The notes beneath the pieces were generated by a model that saw nothing but the letters and a program-made list of their open reading frames with translations, did not search any database and had not been told where the DNA came from. A program made the translations under genes and the position numbers. A stretch of 13,069 bases of DNA from Methylococcaceae bacterium. Lineage in GTDB: Bacteria; Pseudomonadota; Gammaproteobacteria; Methylococcales; Methylomonadaceae. Each line of letters begins with the position of its first letter. Within the stretch, counting starts at the first letter, position 1. Positions 7,040 to 13,069 of the stretch are shown here, in pieces. Location: positions 4,703 through 17,771 of the forward strand of contig PMDM01000427.1 of assembly GCA_003155565.1 (NCBI GenBank), read 5' to 3'.

Positions 7040-7604
7040 ATCGCTTTCGTTATCAATAAAAAGCCCGGTTGTTGCTGGGCTTTTTTGTGTGTTACTGCTT
7101 TACGGCTGCCAAGCCGCAACGCCGGAAGACGTAACAACAAAATTCTGGCAAGCGCTGGCACAAGGCCAAATAGAAAACGCTAAAAATCAGGCCACACTAA
7201 GCTGCCAGCATTTAGTCAACCTTCGGGATATTGATAAACATTCCGTTATTAAAATAGGCGAAGTGGTTGCCGATGACCTTAATGCCTCTGTTGAAACTAC
7301 TATTTCTCGAACAAACAAGCCGGTCACTTTTAACACGGTTCTGGTGAAAGAAAAAGACAGTTGGAAAGTTGATTACCAACAAACCCAAATCAATATATCT
7401 ATGATCCCGTGGGATGGCGTGGTGAAAAGCCTGCAAAACCTGGGCGACGCATTCACTAAGCAACTGGAACAATCTGTACCTATTATTGAAAAAGAAATGG
7501 AATCGCTAGGCAACGATTTGAAAGATCAAATCGATGAATTTGGTCGCTCTCTGGAAAAACCAAAAGATTCTGGCAAGCCTGAATCTCATCCCAATACCAT
7601 TTAG
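7029..7604 (+). CDS. Putative lipoprotein, DUF4878/NTF2-like
   Basis: The protein begins with a lipoprotein signal: an n-region R-T-K, a hydrophobic stretch V-V-A-G-L-F-C-V-L-L-L and the lipobox L-Y-G-C, with the lipidated Cys encoded at 7107-7109. The next part, A-T-P-E-D-V-T-T-K-F-W-Q-A-L-A-Q-G, followed by a cluster ending K-D-S-W-K-V-D-Y, resembles the DUF4878 fold of small NTF2-like envelope proteins. The last 60 residues are a charged amphipathic helix. I chose GTG 7029, which overlaps yccA by 11 bp and gives a normal signal peptide; GTG 7026 and TTG 7014 or 7023 are alternatives in the same frame. No in-frame start after the terminator would preserve the signal, so the gene must be transcribed through it. 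Function is unknown. Confidence 0.72.
   Translation: MRTKSLSLSIKSPVVAGLFCVLLLYGCQAATPEDVTTKFWQALAQGQIENAKNQATLSCQHLVNLRDIDKHSVIKIGEVVADDLNASVETTISRTNKPVTFNTVLVKEKDSWKVDYQQTQINISMIPWDGVVKSLQNLGDAFTKQLEQSVPIIEKEMESLGNDLKDQIDEFGRSLEKPKDSGKPESHPNTI
7058..7086 (+). terminator. Rho-independent terminator of yccA, inside next ORF
   Basis: AAAAAGCCC (7058-7066) pairs perfectly with GGGCTTTTT (7077-7085) around a 10-base loop and is followed by another T. It is correctly placed after the yccA stop at 7039. It also lies within the reading frame of the downstream lipoprotein, encoding the hydrophobic part of its signal peptide. Confidence 0.85.
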
Positions 7605-7619
7605 TCAGCTTTTGGCATA

Positions 7620-8102
7620 TTACAGGAATTGCCATTCCTCAAACCGAGCCGCTTGACCCGCATAACAGCCATCGAAATCCAATAAATTCCAAACCACAGC
7701 ATTTTTAATCAAAAACCTGCGACCCGATTTTGCTATGCGAATACCTTGATAACAATCTAGGTAACCTTTTTGGCTAACTTCTGCCAGTAGCTTATCCCGC
7801 TCGAGTTGATGTATAGGTTCTGCTGATAACCTGGAAGGCAGATGTGTAAACTCTTCCCAACTAAATCCGAATAATGCCAGGGCTTTTAGATTGGCATAAT
7901 TAAACACCGGATCAGCATCTGTATTATGGGAAACAACGACAAAAGGCGCGTAAAACAAGGCTTTTGCTAATGGTTCATGAGCTTGATTTACTGTAATTAG
8001 CCCCTTTCCCAGTAACTCCAGGTAACTGTTGCTCATCAGGGCAACATGCTCACTAAGGAAATTGTTGTCTTCAGCAGGATAATTCATTTCAATTGGCATC
8101 AT
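7620..8102 (-). CDS. MEKHLA-domain (PAS-like) protein
   Basis: The 160-residue soluble protein consists almost entirely of a MEKHLA domain, a PAS-related module also found at the C-terminus of plant HD-ZIP III factors. Matching features are L-F-Y-A-P-F-V-V-V-S-H, then D-P-V-F-N-Y-A-N with A-L-F-G-F-S-W-E-E-F, then the S-R-L-S-A-E-P block and the terminal K-N-A-V-V-W-N-L and G-Q-A-A-R-F-E-E-W. The family is thought to sense a small ligand or redox state, but no ligand is established. There is no output domain, so a partner protein would be needed. The start is ATG 8102 or the next codon, with no clear ribosome site. It converges with the lipoprotein gene, only 15 bp apart, and diverges from the REC-Hpt gene. 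Confidence 0.85.
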   Translation of the reverse strand: MMPIEMNYPAEDNNFLSEHVALMSNSYLELLGKGLITVNQAHEPLAKALFYAPFVVVSHNTDADPVFNYANLKALALFGFSWEEFTHLPSRLSAEPIHQLERDKLLAEVSQKGYLDCYQGIRIAKSGRRFLIKNAVVWNLLDFDGCYAGQAARFEEWQFL

Positions 8103-8207
8103 TCATAGTCGAGAAGCGGTGCAAAGCTTTGTTTTATCAACAGGCATCTCCTTGTTCAGCAAAATTTGCCAGGCTCTTTCAGTCATTTCTTTCAATGTCT
8201 CGATCAT
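8103..8207 (-). other. Open frame of 34 codons abutting MEKHLA gene
   Basis: The 148-bp divergent gap contains a minus-strand frame from ATG 8205-8207 to TGA 8103-8105, giving 34 residues that begin M-I-E-T-L-K-E-M-T-E-R-A-W. The TGA is immediately followed, in the same frame, by the MEKHLA ATG. No good ribosome site precedes the first ATG; a GAAAGAA lies before an internal ATG. It could be a chance frame, a leader peptide, or an N-terminal extension of the MEKHLA protein lost to one nonsense change. Confidence 0.2.
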
Positions 8208-8250
8208 CTGTGTAACAATTTGCCAACTCAGCCCTGAGCTTTATTAGCAA

Positions 8251-8994
8251 ATGTTTAACCCATCTGACGAACACGGACAATTTGTTACGCTATTAGCCCA
8301 TGATAGTTGCCCTGCATTGCAGGTTTTGCAATTGCCGGATATTAACGGCAATAGATTCGTCAAGACTAGCACGCAGCACGAAACATCCACAGCAATTGCC
8401 AGTAAGCTATTTAACCTTATCATTATCGACCTGAATTTAAACGGTTTCGGACTCGTTTCCGTCGCAAAAAGTACAGGCTGTATTAACTACGATACGCCAA
8501 TCATCGCACTGCTTGATAAAGTGGATGCCAGTCAAAGAAGATATCTTGTTGCCGCCGGTTTTGATGACTGCCTGTTAAAACCCCTGACCGCCGACAATCT
8601 GGATGAGGTCATTAAGCTATGGCGCGGAAATGATGTGTTAGCGTCATCGTTCAATGCTACCCAAATCCTGTTGGCTAAATGCAAGAACAACCATGACCTG
8701 GTCTTGGCTCTTTACAAGAGGTTCTTCGAAGAATTACCGCTGCAAATTAGCTGTATTGAAGAAGCGCTTAAAGCCGGACAGTACAACCTTGCCTTTGACG
8801 CAACCCACAAGCTCAATGGGGCCGCGATAATTTGTTGTCTGCGACATATTGAAGAACCTGCAACTGCATTGGAAAAATGCTTAATCCAGAAAAAACATGA
8901 TCTCACTGAAGGGTATTTTTCTATATTACAGCAAAGAATTAACACGTTCATCAATCATCGCCAGTCCATCCTGGACTATTTGGATAAGTGCTGA
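8251..8994 (+). CDS. Stand-alone receiver-Hpt phosphotransfer protein
   Basis: The 247 residues have the layout of the C-terminal end of BarA/GacS-type hybrid kinases without the sensor and kinase parts. Residues about 10-125 form a receiver-like domain with the phosphoacceptor candidate D60 in L-I-I-I-D-L-N-L and the conserved K110-P111 in C-L-L-K-P-L. It is degenerate: the N-terminal acidic pair is reduced to H17-D18, and the switch Thr/Ser position after P-I-I-A is Leu. Residues about 135-245 are a histidine phosphotransfer domain, with candidate phospho-His H186 in A-T-H-K-L-N-G-A-A, as in BarA. It is cytoplasmic and has no DNA-binding domain. The ATG at 8251 has only a weak GAG upstream. 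It probably relays phosphate between an unlinked kinase and regulator. Confidence 0.8.
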   Translation: MFNPSDEHGQFVTLLAHDSCPALQVLQLPDINGNRFVKTSTQHETSTAIASKLFNLIIIDLNLNGFGLVSVAKSTGCINYDTPIIALLDKVDASQRRYLVAAGFDDCLLKPLTADNLDEVIKLWRGNDVLASSFNATQILLAKCKNNHDLVLALYKRFFEELPLQISCIEEALKAGQYNLAFDATHKLNGAAIICCLRHIEEPATALEKCLIQKKHDLTEGYFSILQQRINTFINHRQSILDYLDKC

Positions 8995-9006
8995 TGGACA
9001 AGCAAT

Positions 9007-9031
9007 AAAAAAGCCCTTAGTGGGCTTTTTT
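9007..9031. terminator. Bidirectional terminator between REC-Hpt gene and fimV
   Basis: AAAAAAGCCC (9007-9016) pairs perfectly with GGGCTTTTTT (9022-9031) around a 5-base loop. With A-runs and T-runs on both sides it can terminate both the plus-strand REC-Hpt transcript ending at 8994 and the minus-strand fimV transcript ending at 9052. Confidence 0.9.
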
Positions 9032-9051
9032 ATGACAAAAGACTAACAAGT

Positions 9052-11787
9052 TCATCCTAAACTCAAATCATCCAGAAGCTCTTGGGCGGTTTTCTTTTGT
9101 TTCGCAGATCCCTTTTCTAGTACCTGCTCAATGATCTCTTTAGCAGAATCCGCATCACCCATGTCTATATAGGCTTTTGCCAAGTCCAGTTTTGTCTCTA
9201 ATTCGTCCATATCAGTCAAGTCAGATACCATAAAGCCTTGGTCTTGACTGGCTAGTTTGTCGGAACCTGTTTGTGGCGGGTCTAAATCGAAGCTAAAGTC
9301 GATCGTGTCATTGCCGAATGTATCTGTCTCAGGAAGATCATCAATCGCAAAATCAATCATTTGATTAGTGTCCCAAGTTTCATTGACTTGAGCCGCCTCG
9401 GTTTTGACAGGTTTGGGGCTTTCCGGCTTATCCATGTTGAAATCGAATTCATACGATTCAAATTCGTCTTTGTTACCCGAATCATCTAACTGGTGATTTG
9501 GTGCATCACTACCGAAAGCATTAGCGTCTGTAGGGGGAGTTTTTACAGCTTCCGTTTTTTTGGTGGCTTCTGGGTATGGGCCAAGGTCAAAATCAATCGT
9601 TTCATTGTCCTGCTGTCCGCCAAGATCGTCTTCAAATAAGGCAAGATCAATATCGGGTTCATCACTTTTACTTTCGGCTTTAGCTATTTCAGCAATAGGC
9701 TCATCTTCTTGATGTTGGACTGGCGGTTCTTGGGATGGGGCATCAAGGAGTGATTGTTCAGAGTCAATGTCAGTAATTTCAAAGGTAGCGGCACCTAGAT
9801 GTTCGGTTCCCTTTATCGACAACGCTGTGTCGAGGTCATCAAACGGGCTGAACAGGACATTTTCTACAATCGTTTCTGTAGCAAATACTGCTGCATTACT
9901 CGAAGTCGAAAACAATTCAGAATCGGGACAAACGTCCTTACTCAGTTCAACCACTTGCTTCCAAAATTCCTTGTCCTCTTTTTTCCCTGCCGCAACTAAC
10001 TCCGTCACATAGGCTTCAAACGCATCTTTACTTGCGCTAGCGTGAAAAATTTCGAGCAACTTTAATTTGCACTCGTCCCGGTCTGGAAAGTCCTTGATGG
10101 CTTGTCTGATTAAGTCTTCTGCTTGTTGATAACGGCCATAAGCCAAGTAAACATCAGCTTCCGCAACGGGGTCAATATCACCATGATCGACATTAAATGA
10201 TTCGAACGATTCAAAATCGCTGGCCTTGAATTCATTCAGGAAAGAACTCTCACCCGAAGTCGCCCCAGACGCATTTTTCCGGGCAGCGGCAGCAGAAGAA
10301 AACAACCCTGTTGAATCACTGTTCCGCATGGTGCTGTAATTTCTAAACATGCTTTCGGCATCGGTTTCTTCGATAGCTTTCTTTTTTCGCCACCATAACC
10401 AGCCAAACAAAGACAGGACGGTTGTGCCAATACCGCCAATTATCCATAACAGCGACGAATCTGACTCTTCAGCGACTGGCGCAGGGGGTTGCACAACTGG
10501 TTTAACAATCGGCTTCACAGGGGCGACGGGTTGAACTGGTTTAACGGGTGGTGGAACTGCCTGAACTGGCTGCTCAGGAGTAACTGGCGTTAACTGCCCT
10601 GGTTTGGCTTGAGCTGGCACAGGAGATGGAGGCGTGGCCTGTGCTGGCGGCGATTGAGTTGTCGTCTGGGCAGGATTTTGTAATTCTGCAAGCTGCTTGT
10701 CTTTTAAGGCGATCAGTTCTTGCATCATTGCCATCTGCTTTTCAAGCGCGGCCATTTTGCTTCGTAAGGCATCGTCGACAGGTGCAGATGCTGCTTTTGT
10801 GCTGGTTTTAGCGTTATCGGCTTGCTGTTGCCCATCAGGGGATGCTGTATTGCTAGTACCTGATGCTTGCTCACTAGACGGAGAAACCGCCTCGTTTTGG
10901 CCAACTGTAGCCTCTGTTGGCGCAACCAGCTTTAACTGGTTATCAATCTCATCTTCTTTTGCAAACTGTGTTTCTCCGGCAGGAATGCCTGAACGGTTGT
11001 TATTCCAAGCATCGTTTTGCCGTCCAAATTCGGCCAAGGCTTCCTGGCGAGAAGTCTGTTGAACTGCGTCTTTATCGGGGACTCTGAGTGTCTTACCTGC
11101 CGATAATGCGTTTACATTCTGTTGAAAAAAAGCGTGCGGGTTTTTTTCATACAGCGCGATCATCATCTGCTCTACAGAAACCCCAGCACCTCGCGCCCGT
11201 TCAGCCACATTCCATAAAGTATCGTTCCTTCTGGTGGCAATTTGCCCACCATAACTACCCGCCGAGCTGTGCCGTGGTTTGGCAGCATGCCTGACTCGAC
11301 GTTGTCGTGGTGCATACTCTTGTTGCTGGGGTGGATAGTTTTCGTATTTCGATGTTAAGGGGTAAGCGGGTTCTTGATAAGTTGGCGCTTGGTAATCAGC
11401 CGGTGGATCGACCAAGACAGTAAATTCACGATACAGATTACCCTTAGGCCAGCTAACTTCAAGCAAAAAATTAAGATAGGGTTCTTTTAGGGCTTCCCTT
11501 GAGGTTACCTTGATAACCATCGAACCATTCGGCTTAACAACGGGTTGAAATTTGATTTTTGAGAGGAAGTAAGACCAAGGCACTCCCGCTTCATCAAATT
11601 TTTCAGGCGGAGCCAGACTTACTTTGATATTTGATGGATTTTCCCCGCGAGAAGCCACTAATGAAATTTCGGCGCTAAGATTCTGATTAAGGGAAGAACG
11701 CACCCTAATATCACCGATTCCTAACGAATGTCCACTAACGGGAGCCAGTAACGATACCACTGTTAAAGCTTTAGTTAAGTTGCGCAC
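9052..11787 (-). CDS. fimV: FimV/HubP-family pilus assembly and polar scaffold protein
   Basis: The 911-residue protein has the FimV architecture. An N-terminal signal peptide ends near S-G-H-S-L-G and is followed by the typical I-R-V-R-S-S-L-N-Q-N-L-S-A-E domain; a periplasmic LysM domain for peptidoglycan binding lies at about 186-238 (R-N-D-T-L-W-N-V-A-E-R-A to L-R-V-P-D). A coiled coil (338-371), a proline-rich linker (378-440) and one transmembrane helix (445-466, with W-L-W-W-R-K-K-K at its cytosolic end) come next. Cytosolic TPR-like helices (540-620) and a long acidic region lead to the conserved FimV C-terminal domain (about 855-908). Homologues organise type IV pilus and type II secretion machinery at cell poles. 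The start is GTG, with AAGGAG 8 bp upstream (11796-11801). It lies directly downstream of asd, as in Pseudomonas; truA does not follow here. Confidence 0.93.
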   Translation of the reverse strand: MRNLTKALTVVSLLAPVSGHSLGIGDIRVRSSLNQNLSAEISLVASRGENPSNIKVSLAPPEKFDEAGVPWSYFLSKIKFQPVVKPNGSMVIKVTSREALKEPYLNFLLEVSWPKGNLYREFTVLVDPPADYQAPTYQEPAYPLTSKYENYPPQQQEYAPRQRRVRHAAKPRHSSAGSYGGQIATRRNDTLWNVAERARGAGVSVEQMMIALYEKNPHAFFQQNVNALSAGKTLRVPDKDAVQQTSRQEALAEFGRQNDAWNNNRSGIPAGETQFAKEDEIDNQLKLVAPTEATVGQNEAVSPSSEQASGTSNTASPDGQQQADNAKTSTKAASAPVDDALRSKMAALEKQMAMMQELIALKDKQLAELQNPAQTTTQSPPAQATPPSPVPAQAKPGQLTPVTPEQPVQAVPPPVKPVQPVAPVKPIVKPVVQPPAPVAEESDSSLLWIIGGIGTTVLSLFGWLWWRKKKAIEETDAESMFRNYSTMRNSDSTGLFSSAAAARKNASGATSGESSFLNEFKASDFESFESFNVDHGDIDPVAEADVYLAYGRYQQAEDLIRQAIKDFPDRDECKLKLLEIFHASASKDAFEAYVTELVAAGKKEDKEFWKQVVELSKDVCPDSELFSTSSNAAVFATETIVENVLFSPFDDLDTALSIKGTEHLGAATFEITDIDSEQSLLDAPSQEPPVQHQEDEPIAEIAKAESKSDEPDIDLALFEDDLGGQQDNETIDFDLGPYPEATKKTEAVKTPPTDANAFGSDAPNHQLDDSGNKDEFESYEFDFNMDKPESPKPVKTEAAQVNETWDTNQMIDFAIDDLPETDTFGNDTIDFSFDLDPPQTGSDKLASQDQGFMVSDLTDMDELETKLDLAKAYIDMGDADSAKEIIEQVLEKGSAKQKKTAQELLDDLSLG

Positions 11788-11795
11788 GCACCCAT

Positions 11796-11801
11796 CTCCT
11801 T
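11796..11801 (-). promoter_or_regulatory. Strong ribosome binding site fixing the fimV GTG start
   Basis: The minus strand reads AAGGAG eight bases before the GTG at 11785-11787. The ATG that directly follows the AAGGAG is too close and its frame stops within a few codons, so the GTG is the true start. Confidence 0.8.
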
Positions 11802-11819
11802 ATTGTAATCACGATGTTT

Positions 11820-11847
11820 ACCATAAACGTCATAAATATAGAGTCAA
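11820..11847 (-). promoter_or_regulatory. Candidate sigma-70 promoter for fimV
   Basis: On the minus strand TTGACT (11842-11847) is followed after 16 bp by TATGGT (11820-11825), matching the consensus at 5 of 6 and 4 of 6 positions. It lies in the 67-bp asd-fimV gap, just past the asd stop at 11855, so fimV can be transcribed on its own even if asd reads through. No clear asd terminator is seen. Confidence 0.45.
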
Positions 11848-11854
11848 GATTAGA

Positions 11855-12877
11855 CTAGATGTGATTTTTTACTAGCATTTCAGCTATCTGTACACTATTT
11901 AATGCTGCACCCTTTCTCACATTATCGCCCACCACCCACAAATTGATACCCAATGGATGTGAAATATCTTCCCTGATGCGGCCTACAAATACATCATCAT
12001 GTCCTGATGATTCAGTCACCGCCGTGGGATAGCTGCCATTCTTGCGTTCATCCACAACCGTAACACCTGGGGCATTGGAAAGTAAAGTCCTTACAGCCTT
12101 AGCATCAATTTTACTGCGTGTTTCGATGTGTACGGCCTCGGAGTGACCATAAAAAACCGGCACTCGTACTGCCGTGGCATTGACCTTAACCGACTGGTCA
12201 CCCAGAATTTTCTGGGTTTCCCAAACCATTTTCATCTCTTCCCTGGTATAGCCGTTATCCATAAACACATCAATTTGAGGCAATACATTAAATGCGATTT
12301 GCTTGGGGTACACATTAGTCTCAATGGGTTGGCCATTCAATAATCTGGCTGTTTGTTTGACAACCTCTTCAATACCTTTTTTACCCGTGCCGGAAACCGC
12401 CTGATAGGTGCAGACATTGATCCTGTCTATGCCCACGGCATCGTAAATTGGTTTTAACGCCACTAACATCTGAATAGTAGAGCAATTGGGATTGGCAATA
12501 ATGCCACGGTTTTTATAATCTGCGATTTTTTCGGAATTAACTTCCGGTACGACTAGCGGTATGTCATCGTCGTATCGAAAGTGTGAGGTGTTATCAATCA
12601 CAATGCAACCCGCAGCCGCCGCTTTTGGGGCATATTCAGCGGAAACGGAAGCTCCGGCAGAAAACAGGCCAATTTGCGCTCTTGAGAAGTCAAATTTAGC
12701 CAAATCTTCAACTTTTAGTGACCCACCTTTGAAGGGGATTCTTTTCCCAACAGATTTGCTGCTGGCCAAGGCATAAACCTCGCCGACTGGAAAATTTCGT
12801 TCTTCCAGAATTGACAGCATAGCCTCGCCGACAGCACCCGTCGCACCCACTACTGCAACGTTATATAATTTGGACAT
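11855..12877 (-). CDS. asd: Aspartate-semialdehyde dehydrogenase
   Basis: Asd reduces L-aspartyl-4-phosphate to L-aspartate 4-semialdehyde with NADPH, the branch point for lysine/diaminopimelate, threonine and methionine. The 340 residues begin with the NADP-binding G-A-T-G-A-V-G at 11-17. The active-site Cys132 lies in N-P-N-C-S-T-I-Q, Q-A-V-S-G-T-G-K-K-G follows, and a conserved G-H-S-E-A-V-H block carries the expected histidine. Length and motifs fit the short type found in Pseudomonas and Gram-positive bacteria rather than the 367-residue E. coli type. The start is ATG 12877, with a GTGAG upstream. Gene order asd-fimV is conserved in several gammaproteobacteria. Usg-like paralogues lack the active-site Cys, which is present here. 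Confidence 0.96.
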   Translation of the reverse strand: MSKLYNVAVVGATGAVGEAMLSILEERNFPVGEVYALASSKSVGKRIPFKGGSLKVEDLAKFDFSRAQIGLFSAGASVSAEYAPKAAAAGCIVIDNTSHFRYDDDIPLVVPEVNSEKIADYKNRGIIANPNCSTIQMLVALKPIYDAVGIDRINVCTYQAVSGTGKKGIEEVVKQTARLLNGQPIETNVYPKQIAFNVLPQIDVFMDNGYTREEMKMVWETQKILGDQSVKVNATAVRVPVFYGHSEAVHIETRSKIDAKAVRTLLSNAPGVTVVDERKNGSYPTAVTESSGHDDVFVGRIREDISHPLGINLWVVGDNVRKGAALNSVQIAEMLVKNHI

Positions 12878-12968
12878 TTATACTCACTTTTAATCTTCTA
12901 ATCTGAATTTTTTATGGCTTATTGCTTAAGCTTGCGTTTTTTTAACCTTAAGGAATCTCTAATTAAGT

Positions 12969-13063
12969 CCTTCGACAAGGCTCTCCTAAGCGTAGTCGAA
13001 GGGCTCAGGACGAACGGTAACGGGTTGATTCCGTTCGTGGTGAACCGTGAGCTTGTCGAACGG
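12969..13063. repeat. Palindromic interspersed repeat at the window edge
   Basis: CCTTCGAC (12969-12976) pairs with GTCGAAGG (12995-13002). ACGAACGG (13010-13017) pairs with CCGTTCGT (13031-13038), and CCGTTCG (13031-13037) can alternatively pair with CGAACGG (13057-13063). The wording (CTTCGACAAGG, GGCTCAGGACGAACGG, GAGCTTGTCGAACGG) matches a style of extragenic palindromic repeat common in proteobacteria. It lies upstream of asd, may continue past the window end, and contains no gene. The A/T-rich 12878-12960 between it and asd probably holds the asd promoter, which I cannot place exactly. Confidence 0.65.
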
Positions 13064-13069
13064 TCGAAC

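Noticed and set aside
7212..7472. Minus-strand frame opposite the DUF4878-like lipoprotein
   Set aside because: The plus-strand frame has a signal peptide, lipobox and coherent domain; the opposite frame has none of these.
10236..11062. Long open frames opposite and beside fimV in the proline-rich and linker region
   Set aside because: They are composition shadows of the low-complexity fimV coding sequence, with no recognisable domains and no ribosome sites; fimV has a clear family match across the whole region.
11826..11872. Terminator for asd in the asd-fimV gap
   Set aside because: Only a 4-bp AGTC/GACT pairing without a following T-run on the minus strand; too weak to call.
1..13069. 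CRISPR array, prophage, IS element, tRNA or rRNA
   Set aside because: No regularly spaced direct repeats, transposase or integrase motifs, or cloverleaf-like sequence were seen on either strand.

Overview
The window looks like chromosomal DNA of a gammaproteobacterium with lipopolysaccharide and probably type IV pili. The evidence is an HldE/HldD/GmhA heptose cluster, a YccA-type Bax-inhibitor protein, a FimV homologue directly downstream of asd, and a BarA-like REC-Hpt protein. A methanotroph of the order Methylococcales is my guess from general resemblance and repeat style; nothing in the window proves it. No phage, CRISPR, tRNA or rRNA gene was seen.

Layout. Bases 1-345 hold the 3' end of a family-2 glycosyltransferase. 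Then comes a tightly overlapping ADP-heptose operon, gmhA-hldE-hldD (459-3401), which supplies the precursor for the LPS inner core. Next is a 650-bp scar-like zone: a two-hairpin interspersed repeat (3423-3502), a short and possibly truncated lipoprotein ORF (3618-3824), and a decayed, frameshifted second copy of the 3' end of hldE (3875-4049). On the minus strand follow radA (DNA repair/recombination) and, upstream of it, a YgjP-type zinc metallopeptidase gene. Divergently, yccA (FtsH modulator) is followed by a small lipoprotein gene whose signal-peptide codons coincide with a textbook terminator hairpin. A MEKHLA-domain (PAS-like) gene on the minus strand diverges from a free-standing receiver-Hpt phosphotransfer protein. 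A bidirectional terminator separates the latter from fimV, which is read on the minus strand downstream of asd. The right edge is a palindromic interspersed repeat.

How the genes work together. The left third makes and probably uses ADP-L-glycero-D-manno-heptose. The YgjP-RadA pair and YccA are housekeeping functions in genome and membrane-protein maintenance. The MEKHLA and REC-Hpt genes suggest an orphan signalling pair, by proximity only. FimV is an inner-membrane/periplasmic scaffold for polar pilus and secretion machinery, and asd is core amino-acid and peptidoglycan metabolism.

The two observations most worth following are the hldE remnant, which with the intact hldE flanks hldD as a direct repeat of about 75% identity and suggests integration of a foreign heptose segment, and the terminator embedded in a lipoprotein signal-peptide sequence, which could act as a translation-controlled attenuator.
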